Positions 50,564 through 60,633 of a stretch of DNA of 64,000 bases are shown one piece after another (position 1 is the first letter of the stretch; each line of letters starts with the position of its first letter). This stretch comes from Lachnospiraceae bacterium (GTDB lineage Bacteria > Bacillota > Clostridia > Lachnospirales > Lachnospiraceae): NCBI GenBank assembly GCA_017623675.1, contig JAGAOO010000024.1, positions 1-64,000 on the forward strand, in the 5' to 3' direction. The translations under genes were made by a program, and so were the position numbers. The notes beneath the pieces are model-generated. The model worked only from the letters and a program-made list of their open reading frames with translations. It was not told the origin of the DNA and searched no databases.

Positions 50564-51499
50564 TTACATTTTAATAGAATAATTACTTTGATACATATCC
50601 CTCAGACAGGTATCATAATTGTGTTCTTCGGTCAGGCAGAATTCCTTGGACCATGTCATATAATATGCCCAAGGAATCCGGCTTTTTTCCAACATGGATA
50701 TATCAGGAATGACACCTACCTCAGCCAGAGCAGCTACCTTATGACAGCCGGTATTGGCAATTAATTCTTCATATTCTTCCTTATAATCCGTGATGGTATG
50801 GGGCGACACATAGACATCCCGACTGATTACATCCACATAGTCATCTCCGGGATATCCCTCCTTGGCAGGAGAATTCCATACCCATAACAGATGATTTAAC
50901 TGCTTCTCATGAACATAATAATCAAACATTAACTTATATAATTCTCTGCCAACAGCATCTCCTTTGGAACCCCACCAGAACCAGTCACCATCTGCTTCGT
51001 GAAAAGGTCTCCAAAGAACAGGAATCTGTTCCTGCTGGAATCGTCGGAGCTCCTCAGCAATGATATCTAAGTCATGGAAGAAGGCTTCCCGTTCCGGTGT
51101 GTCGTCAATCAGTACTTGGCTTGGATCAAAGTCCGTATGCCGGGAATAAAAACTTTTATCTCGTCCACCGATAGGAGAGAACCAGTGAAAGCAGATACTT
51201 ACAATTCCATTGGTAGTTTTTGCCCATTCAATAGCAGTTTCTACCGTGTGTTTATTTTCTTCCACTTCCGTCAGACATTCTTCGGAAGCATCTTCATAGT
51301 TAATATTAGGAGAATAGGATAACAGCTCAAATCCCTGCAGCTTCGGGTATGCTCCGGTTAATTCATAAATGTGTGTCCGTTCTTCCATTGGAACCGTTTG
51401 GGTATGTTGTCCGGTAATAATCTTGTTTCCGGCTGTGTCATATAGATATTGAAGCAGTTCACAGGCTTCCTTTGTTGCATGTTTGTTTACAGGCATCAT
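50564..51499 (-). CDS. GH26 family beta-mannan hydrolase, cytosolic
   Basis: This 311-residue enzyme is a GH26 protein. The acid/base Glu is in VLWRPFHEADGDWFWWG (about residue 165), and the nucleophile Glu in ALAEVGVIPD (about residue 255). There is no signal peptide, so it acts on imported oligosaccharides, probably cutting manno-oligosaccharides to mannobiose. I chose the ATG at 51499, eight bases after GGAGG. It follows the epimerase gene by 16 bases in one operon, a pairing known for mannan catabolism: GH26 with a cellobiose 2-epimerase making mannosyl-glucose. Confidence 0.88.
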   Translation of the reverse strand: MMPVNKHATKEACELLQYLYDTAGNKIITGQHTQTVPMEERTHIYELTGAYPKLQGFELLSYSPNINYEDASEECLTEVEENKHTVETAIEWAKTTNGIVSICFHWFSPIGGRDKSFYSRHTDFDPSQVLIDDTPEREAFFHDLDIIAEELRRFQQEQIPVLWRPFHEADGDWFWWGSKGDAVGRELYKLMFDYYVHEKQLNHLLWVWNSPAKEGYPGDDYVDVISRDVYVSPHTITDYKEEYEELIANTGCHKVAALAEVGVIPDISMLEKSRIPWAYYMTWSKEFCLTEEHNYDTCLRDMYQSNYSIKM

Positions 51500-51515
51500 A
51501 ATAGTTTCCTCCATC

Positions 51516-52679
51516 TTATGATATACGCTGAATGATTTCTAAGCACATTCTTCCGTTGTGATATGGACATTTCCAAGGCTCAACGATTGGTAAACGATTG
51601 GAAGGCATACCGTCTGCATCTACCTCAGAATACCATTCAGAATTCGGTCTTGGGTCAATGAGATGGTCTTCAATGTATTGCCAGATATCCTCGGCAGCCT
51701 GTTTGAAACGGACATCTCCGCATTTCTGATAAGCATTGTAGAAGCCAATAATTGATTCGCACTGTACCCACCAGATACGGCTGGTTAATACAACACCCTT
51801 TTCACATTCAGCCATAACAGAATGGTTTTCGTAAGCAACCTTGTAGATTTGTTCTGTTAAATCCATAATCATTGGTGCCATTCGGTCAGACAGTTCTTTA
51901 TCATTTAATACGCTTAAGGCACGGTCAATCAGCCAGGTTGCTTCAATGTCATGTCCATAAGAATGCAGGTCAATAATGGAATTCATATCAGCATCAAAGA
52001 ATACTTCCAGACGGTGTAATTCAGGGTTATATACTGTATTTAAGAATTCAGCAGTTGACCAGTATAACCGTTCCCGTACCTCCTGATTCTTGCTGACGCG
52101 GTACAACTCGGTATAGGCTTCACAAACGTGGAGCAGAGTATTCATGGTCTTGTCAGCAATTACATTGTTCTCGGATAATTTATCATTTACATTTGGAACA
52201 AAGTCCTTGGTATAGGATTCTCCATAGCCATCTCCCAATCGGCACTTGCTTTCAATTACATGGAATAAATCCATTGCAAGCTCTAAAGCTTCTTTATTGC
52301 CGGAAGCATCATAGTAAGAAGACAGGGCATAGATTGCAAATGCCTGATTATAGGTATGTTTGGTAGAATCGTCGATTTTTCCGTCGTAGGTCATAGACCA
52401 GTAGATGCCACCCTGTTCCTGATCCAGACAATAGGTTTTCAAAAAGGCATAAGCATGGTCTGCATATGGCAGGACAGAAGAATCTTTCGTGGTTAAATAC
52501 ACATTGGAAAAGAACCACAAAATTCGGCTGTTTAAGATGCAGCCCTTGATTGCTTTCTTATCTAATTTCAAATCAAAGTCCAGCAAACCATAGTATCCGC
52601 CATATTCCTTATCAATCATTCCCTTCCAGAAAGGAAGAATACAGGTATTCAGATTATTTGTAACACGTTCTTTTAACAT
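51516..52679 (-). CDS. cellobiose 2-epimerase-like (AGE family) enzyme
   Basis: This 387-residue protein has the AGE family (alpha/alpha)6-barrel pattern: FWKGMIDKEYGGYYGLLDFD at the start, CILNSRILWFFSNVY, KHTYNQAFAIYALS with the catalytic-type His/Tyr, HSYGHDIEATWLI, and WWVQCESIIGFYNAY, with a terminal EPWKCPYHNGRMCLEI. These signatures match cellobiose/mannobiose 2-epimerases rather than renin-binding proteins. It is first in its operon, divergent from the AraC regulator, with GGAGG eight bases before the ATG. Confidence 0.9.
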   Translation of the reverse strand: MLKERVTNNLNTCILPFWKGMIDKEYGGYYGLLDFDLKLDKKAIKGCILNSRILWFFSNVYLTTKDSSVLPYADHAYAFLKTYCLDQEQGGIYWSMTYDGKIDDSTKHTYNQAFAIYALSSYYDASGNKEALELAMDLFHVIESKCRLGDGYGESYTKDFVPNVNDKLSENNVIADKTMNTLLHVCEAYTELYRVSKNQEVRERLYWSTAEFLNTVYNPELHRLEVFFDADMNSIIDLHSYGHDIEATWLIDRALSVLNDKELSDRMAPMIMDLTEQIYKVAYENHSVMAECEKGVVLTSRIWWVQCESIIGFYNAYQKCGDVRFKQAAEDIWQYIEDHLIDPRPNSEWYSEVDADGMPSNRLPIVEPWKCPYHNGRMCLEIIQRIS

Positions 52680-52864
52680 AATTATTTCCTCCGTTGTTTA
52701 TTATTTATTTTCATTATAATCCCAGAGAATGGAATATCTATAACAGAAGAATCAAAAAATAGAACAAATCTCTATTTTTAAAATTGATATTCTGCATAAT
52801 TATTGATAAAATATATAAAACCAAAGAAAAAATCACATGAAAGAAAATAGGGAGAAAATATTAT

Positions 52865-53734
52865 ATGGCTGGATTGTTTGAATATATTGATGTTATGAAT
52901 ACAAGCTATCAGATTTATATGGAGGAGGTGCCGAATCGGGAGTTTCGGGTGACGGGACACTGGCACTACTTTGTAGAGATTCTTTTTGTCACTAAGGGGG
53001 AAATTCAGGTGGATTGTGGAAATTATCGGTATACCCTTCATGTAGGAGATGTAATCGTTCTTCCACCTAAGATGTTGCATAGAATTCAGCCCTGTGGAGA
53101 ATTGCCGATTCATTATGCAGTTGTTAAGTTTGATTTGAATGCAATTCGGATTCCGGGGGTATATCTGCCTAAGATACGGAAAACATTGTCTGGTGTGCAG
53201 GAAAAGCATGCAATGCTTTTTCTGGAGGCAGAACAGCGTCGTTATGGTTTGGGAGCCTGTATATTACATTGTTTAGAGGAATTGCAAGAGAAACAGTTTG
53301 GTTACGAGCTGAATATCTATTCTTATTTGTCAACGATGCTGGTACAGATGATACGATTATGGGAAGAACAGGGGAATGGCGATGTGATTGGAGAAGAGAA
53401 GGAAATGCCGGAAACCTTCTTTGATAATCTCCTGGAATATATGGATGCACATGCCTATGAGAATATTCGTGTGCAGGAATTAGCGAATCGCTGTGGCATG
53501 AGTTATTCTAATTTTGCAAAAGTATTTAAACAGCAATTTGGGCGTTCCTGCAAAGAATATATCGAATATATTCGTATCTCTAAAGCAGAGGAGCTGGTGT
53601 TGTATAGTGATTATGAAATCAGCTACATTGCACAGGAAACCGGCTTCGCCGATACCAGCCATTTTATCCGAATCTATAAGAAATTCAAAGGAGAAACGCC
53701 CAAACAGGCCAGAATGAAAGCTTCCGGCAAATGA
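52865..53734 (+). CDS. AraC family transcriptional regulator with cupin domain
   Basis: This 289-residue protein has an N-terminal AraC-type cupin (about residues 25-100, HWHYFVEILFVTKGEIQVDCG) that senses sugar and two C-terminal helix-turn-helix motifs (about 190-285, RVQELANRCGMSYSNFAKVFKQ and IAQETGFADTSHFIRIYKKF). It is divergent from the epimerase-GH26 operon, so it is the likely activator. The 185-base shared region is AT-rich; on the minus side a TATAAT (in GGGATTATAATG) suits an activator-dependent promoter without a good -35. Confidence 0.92.
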   Translation: MAGLFEYIDVMNTSYQIYMEEVPNREFRVTGHWHYFVEILFVTKGEIQVDCGNYRYTLHVGDVIVLPPKMLHRIQPCGELPIHYAVVKFDLNAIRIPGVYLPKIRKTLSGVQEKHAMLFLEAEQRRYGLGACILHCLEELQEKQFGYELNIYSYLSTMLVQMIRLWEEQGNGDVIGEEKEMPETFFDNLLEYMDAHAYENIRVQELANRCGMSYSNFAKVFKQQFGRSCKEYIEYIRISKAEELVLYSDYEISYIAQETGFADTSHFIRIYKKFKGETPKQARMKASGK

Positions 53735-53746
53735 AACGGTTCAATA

Positions 53747-54841
53747 CTATATAATTTCCAACAAGGTGTTAACCAATTTATCATCATCCTCCGGTTTCAG
53801 GAAACAGAACCGAATGTAGTCCGGTCCTAATCCTATGAAATTAGAACAATCCCGAATCATGAGGCCTTTCTTGATACAGTGTTCAAACACCATTGCAGAG
53901 GTCAGTCCTTCTTTCTGAAGCTTTATTAATACAAAGTTAGTTGCCGGAGGAATGATTTGAATGGTTTTTCTGGTTTTTAATGCGGAACAAACCAGACTTT
54001 GCTCCTGTAATATTAAGTCTCTGGTTGCCTGCATATAATCGGTATCTGTGAACATCACCGTACCTGCATAAGCAGCAAGGGAGCTGACAGACCATGGATT
54101 GGCATGCTTCTTTATAAAACGCAGCAGTTTGTCATTGGAAGTGCAGGCATAACCGAATCGCAGTCCCGGAGCGGCGAAGAACTTGGAAACACCGCGAAGT
54201 ACAATCAAATTGTTGAATTTCTTTACCAATGGGGTGGCAGAAATCGTAGGCACATCCTTGACAAATTCCACATAAGTTTCGTCAATCAGAACAAAAGTAG
54301 AAGTTTCCTTACATTTTTCAACAATTTCCTGTATCTGGCTGATGGTGATGCAGGTAGAGGTTGGGTTGTTTGGATTGCAGAGAATGACCATATCAACGGA
54401 ATCATCTATTTGTTTACATAAGTCCTTCGGGTCTAATTGAAAATTAGTATCCTCCGTCAGTACATAGTCAATGACTTCACTTTTGATTGCTTTTAAATCC
54501 CGTTTATATTCGGAATAAGTCGGCTCCACCACAATGGTTTTCTTCGGTTTTACGGTGGTAATAAAGGTTACAATTAATTCGGTTGCACCACTGCCGGGAA
54601 GAACATGGGCGGCGTCTACGCCGGTATAAGCATGAATGGCTTCCCGTAATTTCGTATATTCCCGATCCGGGTATTCGGTCAGGATATCCAGATTTGCCTG
54701 TAAAGCTTCCTTTAATTTCGGTGATAATCCAAGCGGATTTACATTAGAAGCAAATGGACGAATCTCTTCTCTGCGAATATGATATAACTTTTCTACTTTC
54801 TCTAAATCACTACCATGAAATTGATCGGTTGGCTGTAACAT
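53747..54841 (-). CDS. HisC/CobD-like class I/II aminotransferase
   Basis: This 364-residue PLP enzyme begins QFHGSDLEKVEKLY and has FASNVNPLGLSP, TEYPDREYTKLR, LCNPNNPTSTCI and VLIDETYVEF, with the Schiff-base lysine in RGVSKFFAAPGLRFGY. It is close to histidinol-phosphate aminotransferases and L-threonine-O-3-phosphate decarboxylases (CobD). No histidine or cobalamin genes are near, so the substrate is open. It converges on the AraC gene, 12 bases apart. Confidence 0.85.
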   Translation of the reverse strand: MLQPTDQFHGSDLEKVEKLYHIRREEIRPFASNVNPLGLSPKLKEALQANLDILTEYPDREYTKLREAIHAYTGVDAAHVLPGSGATELIVTFITTVKPKKTIVVEPTYSEYKRDLKAIKSEVIDYVLTEDTNFQLDPKDLCKQIDDSVDMVILCNPNNPTSTCITISQIQEIVEKCKETSTFVLIDETYVEFVKDVPTISATPLVKKFNNLIVLRGVSKFFAAPGLRFGYACTSNDKLLRFIKKHANPWSVSSLAAYAGTVMFTDTDYMQATRDLILQEQSLVCSALKTRKTIQIIPPATNFVLIKLQKEGLTSAMVFEHCIKKGLMIRDCSNFIGLGPDYIRFCFLKPEDDDKLVNTLLEII

Positions 54842-54881
54842 AAAAATATCCCCTCTCCTTCTTTCCTAATTCGACAAACTC

Positions 54882-54890
54882 TGTTATAAT
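54882..54890 (+). promoter_or_regulatory. predicted extended -10 promoter for the DUF5717 operon
   Basis: TGTTATAAT matches an extended -10 (TGn-TATAAT); the -35 position, TTTCCT 17 bases upstream, is weak. A start near 54897 would leave a leader of about 50 bases. Confidence 0.5.
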
Positions 54891-54947
54891 CATTTATAGT
54901 TGTTATTATTATATCCAGTGAAGGAAGGATTGGCAAGGGTGTTGTAG

Positions 54948-57900
54948 ATGAAAGAGAAAGTAGAACAGTATGCAAAAGGCGAATACAATGTGAGTCGTCC
55001 TAAGGTGGTTGTATCCGCCGATCATTTACAACTGAATATAGAGGCAGGCTCTGTTTATCAGGGAACTATTGAAGTACATACCGACAATGATCGACGTATC
55101 AAGGGAATGATTTATGATAATCGGTACTTATTCAAGATAGAACCTCATAATTTTATTGGTAAAGCCCAGACGGTTGAATTAACCTTTGATGCAAGAAAAT
55201 GGGAAAAGGGTGAGAAGCTGTCAGGAATCATTTATCTGGTGACAGATGGAGGAGAATTTCGAATCCCATACGAAATTGAAATAACAGCACCGGCAGTGGA
55301 TACTTCCATTGGTGAACTGAGTGATATGTTTCAATTTGCCAGTTTAGCAGAAAGTAATTGGAATGAAGCAGTACGTATCTTTACCTCGCCGGAATTCAAG
55401 AGGACGTTCTTAGAACGGGAGCCGATGTACGCAAGGGTATATGAAAGCCTTACCAGAAGCCTTTCAGCCAGTCAGGCAATGGAAGAGTTTTTAATCTATA
55501 CACATAAGAAGCGTTCCTTGTCTCTTGAGGTGACAGACCGCAAACAGCAGCTTTCCTTTCATCCGGCAGCAGAAAAGCACAGCGTTACAGTAAGCCGGAA
55601 TACATGGGGATATTTGAATGCAGAAGTGCATTCGGATGCCCGGTTTTTACAACCAATTAAGCGTTATATCAGTACAGAAGATTTCATTGGCAATAAATAC
55701 GCACTGGAATATATGATTTTTCCTGAACTGATGGAAGAAGGCACCAACACCGGACATATTACCATTGAGAATATATATCAGAAGATAGTGATAGATGTGG
55801 TGGTGAATCAGGCGGCAGAACATCGTGTAGAACCGCCACGATTATTTACCAATCATCACATGATAAAGGTACATCAGCATAGTCTGATAACAAACTATCT
55901 GGATTTTCGAACCGGCAAATTAGAATTGGACAGCTATGTGGATAAGACTCTGTATGCCCTGCGGAATCTGGTGCAGTATTGTCGGGAGGAGCCAATTTAC
56001 CGGTTGGGAATTCTCCATATGAATATTCTTGCCGGTAATGAAAGCATGGCAGAAGAGGAATTTAAGAGAATTGATGCGGACAAGGATAAGATGGTGTCAG
56101 GCACCAGGGAAGCTTGTTATTATGCATATCTGAAAGCATTGGCATTCAAGGATACTGCTACGATTGAACAGGCAAAACAGCAGATTCGTGCAACCTTTGA
56201 AGCAGAAGATGAAAAATTATTCTATTTCTGGCTGTTAATCTTTCTGGATACCTCAGAGGATACTGAAAAGGGACCGATTTATGCAGAAATACAAAGAATG
56301 TATGATAAGGGAATTCATAGCCCGATATTATATTATGAAATCTGTGATATATTGAATCATGAGCCACTGATGCTTCGGAGATTAAGCGGACTGGAAATTG
56401 CCTCAATTCGCTGGGGGATGCAGCATGATTATGTGTCGGAGGACGTGATACGGATTTGCGTGGATTTGGCAGGAAAAGAACATGGATTCCAGCCGAATCT
56501 GTTCCGGTTATTACAGGTAATAGATAAGCAGACACCATCGGAAGATGCACTGCGAACCATTTGTGGAATGCTGATTCGGGCAAATAAGGCAGAATCGGAG
56601 TATCATGATTATTTTGTCCGCGGTGTGGAGCAGGGCTTTAAGTTAATTGGTATTTATGAATGTTATATCCGCAGTATGGATATGAAGAAGTATGCACCGA
56701 TACCGGAGCCGGTACTTCGATATCTGGCATATAACAATACCTTAACTGATTATGAACAAGGGTATGTATATGCCAACCTCATTAAGAATAAGAGTCTGTA
56801 TTCGGGTCTCTACGGCGAGCTGGCACCGACCATTGAGAATTATATGGAAAGTCAGATTGTAAAAGGAGTTATCCATGAATTCTTATTGGTGATTTATAAG
56901 GAGTTCTTACATCCTGACCATGTGAATCCGAAGTATGCGGCCAGACTGACCAACATTATGTTCAAACGGAGACTGACTTGCAGTAATTCGAATATGAAAG
57001 CAGTTATTGTGAGTCACAGGGAACTGGTGGAGGAACAGCAGGTACCGATTGTGGATGAAACTGCCTATATAGATGTTGTAACGGATTCTGCGGTTATTAC
57101 TTTAATTGATACCAAGGGCAACCGATACACCAGTACAGTATCCTATCGGTTAGAACGTCTGGTGGATGCAAAGATATATCTGGATACCTGTCATCGGTAT
57201 AATCCTTCCGATGCAAAGGTATTAGCCTATATTTACAGTCATATGGACCACAAGCATCTGCAGGATGCGAGAGATGTGAATCAGGCAAGAGATGTATTGG
57301 AATGCAATGATATCAGTTATGAAATCCGGCAGCAGGCATTGCTTCAGATTATTGAATATTATCTGGAGAACTACGATGGAGACATTCTGGAAAAATATCT
57401 GTTACAGGTAGATTTGGAATATTTAGATAAGCTGCATAGTGCAGAAATTATCTCCGGTTATATCATGCGGGGGATGAATCGAAAGGCATTTGAAGCAATT
57501 AAGCGGTTCGGGTATGGTGATGTGGAGATTTCCCGCTTGCTTCGATTGGCTTCTTATATTGTGACAGATACGGATATTTTAGGAGATGAAGCTTTAACGT
57601 CTTTGTGTGTTTATCTGTATCAGAAGGGACAGTATAACGACAGAACCATTCAATATCTGGTATTCCAGTATAAGGCAGACACCAAGGAACTTTCGAAGCT
57701 GTGGGAAACGGCTATGGTGGTTCTGGGAGAGGCAAGAGAATTAGAAGAAAATATTCTGGCACAACTGATTTTCTCGGATGAGAATCTGGATAATGCCATG
57801 GATATCTTCCGGTCTTATTATCAGGGAAGACATCGGGGAATGGTAACCAAGGCATTTCTACGGAAGATGGCATATCAGTATTTTATCCGGGAAGAATGGG

Positions 57901-58517
57901 TACCGGATTCTGTATTTGACTATCTGATGCAGGAAATTGCCAAGGGAGAAATAGAGGATGATATCAGTCATGGAGCAGTACTATGGCATTTATCAAAAAT
58001 CGTACGGTTAAATGAGGAAGAGACTGCATATGTGACAAAGACGGTCAAACGGTTCTTGAATCGGGGAATTGTCCTTCCGTTCTTTAAATCCTTTTTGGAG
58101 TTTGTGGACTTGCCACAGGAGGTATTCTTAAAAACCTATCTTGTTTACAAGGGTGAAGAACGACAGAACGTTGTGGTCAATTACAGTGTGGGAACCAGTG
58201 AATTACAGACTCTGGATTTCAAACCTTGCCGTATGGAGGAGCGAATACCGGGTTACTATGTACAGGAATTCATTGTATTCCACGGAGAGCAACTGTTGTA
58301 TCATTTCAGTCAGGAGTATACCGGGCCGGTAACCCTGATGGAAAGCGATAGTATTCGAAGCGATGCATACAGTCAGGAGGAACCGGAGAGTCGGTTTGAA
58401 CGTTTGAATCAGATGTTAATCAGTCAGGAAATGCGGGATGCAGAAACGCTGACCGAATCCATGGAGGACTATATGAAGTATAGTCATGTGTTTGAAGAAA
58501 TGATGCGGATATTGTAA
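54948..58517 (+). CDS. DUF5717 family large solenoid protein
   Basis: This 1189-residue cytosolic protein matches the DUF5717 family of Lachnospiraceae and has no known function. It has two N-terminal beta-sandwich, Ig-like regions (about 15-120 and 195-300, e.g. VSADHLQLNIEAGSVYQG and KLSGIIYLVTDGGEFRI), a long all-helical part (about 330-1040) with TPR/HAT-like repeating units, and a C-terminal beta domain (about 1050-1140). No signal peptide or membrane segment. It heads a four-gene operon; DUF5716 starts 14 bases after its stop. The fold suggests a scaffold or client-binding partner for the Hsp70-like protein (inference). Confidence 0.8.
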   Translation: MKEKVEQYAKGEYNVSRPKVVVSADHLQLNIEAGSVYQGTIEVHTDNDRRIKGMIYDNRYLFKIEPHNFIGKAQTVELTFDARKWEKGEKLSGIIYLVTDGGEFRIPYEIEITAPAVDTSIGELSDMFQFASLAESNWNEAVRIFTSPEFKRTFLEREPMYARVYESLTRSLSASQAMEEFLIYTHKKRSLSLEVTDRKQQLSFHPAAEKHSVTVSRNTWGYLNAEVHSDARFLQPIKRYISTEDFIGNKYALEYMIFPELMEEGTNTGHITIENIYQKIVIDVVVNQAAEHRVEPPRLFTNHHMIKVHQHSLITNYLDFRTGKLELDSYVDKTLYALRNLVQYCREEPIYRLGILHMNILAGNESMAEEEFKRIDADKDKMVSGTREACYYAYLKALAFKDTATIEQAKQQIRATFEAEDEKLFYFWLLIFLDTSEDTEKGPIYAEIQRMYDKGIHSPILYYEICDILNHEPLMLRRLSGLEIASIRWGMQHDYVSEDVIRICVDLAGKEHGFQPNLFRLLQVIDKQTPSEDALRTICGMLIRANKAESEYHDYFVRGVEQGFKLIGIYECYIRSMDMKKYAPIPEPVLRYLAYNNTLTDYEQGYVYANLIKNKSLYSGLYGELAPTIENYMESQIVKGVIHEFLLVIYKEFLHPDHVNPKYAARLTNIMFKRRLTCSNSNMKAVIVSHRELVEEQQVPIVDETAYIDVVTDSAVITLIDTKGNRYTSTVSYRLERLVDAKIYLDTCHRYNPSDAKVLAYIYSHMDHKHLQDARDVNQARDVLECNDISYEIRQQALLQIIEYYLENYDGDILEKYLLQVDLEYLDKLHSAEIISGYIMRGMNRKAFEAIKRFGYGDVEISRLLRLASYIVTDTDILGDEALTSLCVYLYQKGQYNDRTIQYLVFQYKADTKELSKLWETAMVVLGEARELEENILAQLIFSDENLDNAMDIFRSYYQGRHRGMVTKAFLRKMAYQYFIREEWVPDSVFDYLMQEIAKGEIEDDISHGAVLWHLSKIVRLNEEETAYVTKTVKRFLNRGIVLPFFKSFLEFVDLPQEVFLKTYLVYKGEERQNVVVNYSVGTSELQTLDFKPCRMEERIPGYYVQEFIVFHGEQLLYHFSQEYTGPVTLMESDSIRSDAYSQEEPESRFERLNQMLISQEMRDAETLTESMEDYMKYSHVFEEMMRIL

Positions 58518-58531
58518 ATAGGAGAGTAGAC

Positions 58532-59794
58532 ATGCAGAAATTTTATTTGGGTATGGATGTCTGTGCTGAAAACACCCAGTTGAGTTTTTTTAATCAGCAG
58601 ACAAAGGAACCGGAATCTATTTGTCAATTGAATACAGTCGATACATATCTGCTTCCGAATGTGGCATTTTTTGGTGAAGAAACAAAACGCTGGTATATTG
58701 GAAGTGAAGCACTGGAACATCGGTTTCATCAAAAAGGAACCATGTTAGAACAGGTAGTGGAGAAATTGGAATCTACGGAACGTATGATATTCCAGGAGGA
58801 AACCTATACCTATGAGGATGTGCTGCTGGTAATTCTGAAAGGGCATATTATGGATTTTCTGAACCGGTATGAGGATGCCCAGATTGAACGACTGGTAATC
58901 GCTGTTTATAAATATTCCAATGCCCTGTTTCGGGTTCTTCATATGTTACAGGATGAATTGGGGTTATACGAGGATAAGTTTTTTATTATCGGACACACCA
59001 GTGCCTATCTGCATTTTATCTTCCAGCAGCCGGAGAGTCTGCGAAATAACAGTGTAGGTTTGTTTGATTACGGTCCGGAAGGACTGGATTTTTACCGGGT
59101 AGATATTGCCAGACGGACAACGCCACAGGTAGTAACTGTGGTTCATAAAGATTTTCGGAATCGTATGGGATATTACCGCGTTTATGATGATAAAAAGGAA
59201 CTGGATCAACGGTTTTTAGAGGTGGTTCAGGAGGTTTTGAAGGAAGTTTACATGTCGGCGGTATATTTGACAGGCTGTGGCTTCACAGAGATGTGGGCAA
59301 ATGCTTCCCAGAACGCATTGTGTAATGGCAGAAGGGTGTTTGTAGGACAGAACATCTATACGAAAGGCGCCTGCTATGCGGCATACATCGGCTCGCATGT
59401 CATTAATCCAAACAAGTATATTGTAAATGCGGAGGACATGGTGCATAGTGATGTGGGAATTTTAAGTGGTGGTACTTCCAATACCTTTATTCCTATTGCC
59501 CGGGGGGGCAGGGAATGGTATAACATGCGTGGGAGAATTCAGGTCTGCTTAGATGATACCAATCGTGTAGAATTAGTATATAAAAACCACTACAATCAGG
59601 AAGCTATGCGGGAAATTATTGAAATTCATGGACTGCCTTCCAGACCGAATAAGACAACAAGGCTTTCTCTGGAGGTAGAAATGTATAGTGGAACAAGAGG
59701 TGCAGTGGTAATTCGGGATGAGGGCTTTGGTAAGCTGTATCCCACAACCAATAAGATATACCGGAAAGAATTTTCACTGGAAAGGGAAGGATAA
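58532..59794 (+). CDS. DUF5716 family Hsp70/actin-like protein
   Basis: This 420-residue protein matches DUF5716 and keeps the plan of the Hsp70/actin ATPase fold: a phosphate-1-like loop YLGMDVCAENTQLSFF (residues 4-19), a phosphate-2-like loop VGLFDYGPEGLDFYRVD (about 175-191) and an adenosine-like loop VYLTGCGFTEMW (about 245-256). All three are divergent from DnaK, and it stops after the ATPase domain, without a classical peptide-binding domain. A short C-terminal beta region follows (RIQVCLDDTNRVELVYKN). It is 14 bases after DUF5717 and 5 before the next gene. Confidence 0.8.
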   Translation: MQKFYLGMDVCAENTQLSFFNQQTKEPESICQLNTVDTYLLPNVAFFGEETKRWYIGSEALEHRFHQKGTMLEQVVEKLESTERMIFQEETYTYEDVLLVILKGHIMDFLNRYEDAQIERLVIAVYKYSNALFRVLHMLQDELGLYEDKFFIIGHTSAYLHFIFQQPESLRNNSVGLFDYGPEGLDFYRVDIARRTTPQVVTVVHKDFRNRMGYYRVYDDKKELDQRFLEVVQEVLKEVYMSAVYLTGCGFTEMWANASQNALCNGRRVFVGQNIYTKGACYAAYIGSHVINPNKYIVNAEDMVHSDVGILSGGTSNTFIPIARGGREWYNMRGRIQVCLDDTNRVELVYKNHYNQEAMREIIEIHGLPSRPNKTTRLSLEVEMYSGTRGAVVIRDEGFGKLYPTTNKIYRKEFSLEREG

Positions 59795-59799
59795 CACTT

Positions 59800-60633
59800 A
59801 TGGGAAAGATAATACTTTGTGAAGCAAGACAAGCTGTAATTCCATATGTATTCACGAATACCAAGGTAGAAGTATATTCCTATGAAGAACTTTGCTTTTA
59901 CATTTATAATAATGTGGCATTGCTAAACCCGGAACAGTTTCAGGGAAAGCTGGTACAATGGCTGAAAACAGAGCTTGGTATGGAGGAACTGGCCAATAAA
60001 GTGATGGAACAGTTGGCGACAGAAGCACCTTTCATGGATATTCTGGTTACAATCCTGTCTGCAGGGGAATATTATGAGACTGCAGAAATTCGCCAGTTTG
60101 TGGATAAGCAGGAATTGGTCGCACTGTTGCCTCAAGAGGAGAAGGTTAAGCTGAAAGCAGACAGTTTTTTGATGTATAAGCGCTTGTTGAAAGCTATTTC
60201 CTATTATGATGAGATTCTGAGACAGCAGGATTCCATTGAGGATAAGAGGTTCTTAGGGGATGTCTATCATAACAAGGGCGTGGCATTGGCGAAGAATATG
60301 GAATTGACGAAGGCAAAGCTGTGCTTTTTGGAAGCTTATAATCACAATGAGAAGAAGAGCTCATTAGAGGCATATATTACCTTGCGGTTGTTGGAAGAGT
60401 CCAGAGATATAGTGGCACAGGAAGCAGCGACACTGGGTATGGAGGAAGTAGATTTTGCACGGATTGCCATGCTGACGGAGGATGCAGTAGAGGATTCTAT
60501 GAATACAGCAGTGTATACCCGTTACCGCAAGGCGATTTATAATATGGAACACGGAGATCAGGAAGCATTTAATCAGAGAGTGGATATGCTGTTAAACCAA
60601 TGGAAAGAAGAATTCCGTGAACAGGTGATTTAA
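59800..60633 (+). CDS. helical-repeat protein of the DUF5716/5717 operon
   Basis: This 277-residue protein is not recognised by name. It is almost all helical, with TPR-like units around 120-200 (LLKAISYYDEILRQ, LGDVYHNKGVALAKN, AKLCFLEAYNHN). The N-terminal third has a mixed region. No membrane or signal segment. It starts 5 bases after DUF5716 and its TAA directly abuts the next ATG, so the four proteins are probably made in fixed ratio. An adaptor role is inferred from fold and context. Confidence 0.6.
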   Translation: MGKIILCEARQAVIPYVFTNTKVEVYSYEELCFYIYNNVALLNPEQFQGKLVQWLKTELGMEELANKVMEQLATEAPFMDILVTILSAGEYYETAEIRQFVDKQELVALLPQEEKVKLKADSFLMYKRLLKAISYYDEILRQQDSIEDKRFLGDVYHNKGVALAKNMELTKAKLCFLEAYNHNEKKSSLEAYITLRLLEESRDIVAQEAATLGMEEVDFARIAMLTEDAVEDSMNTAVYTRYRKAIYNMEHGDQEAFNQRVDMLLNQWKEEFREQVI

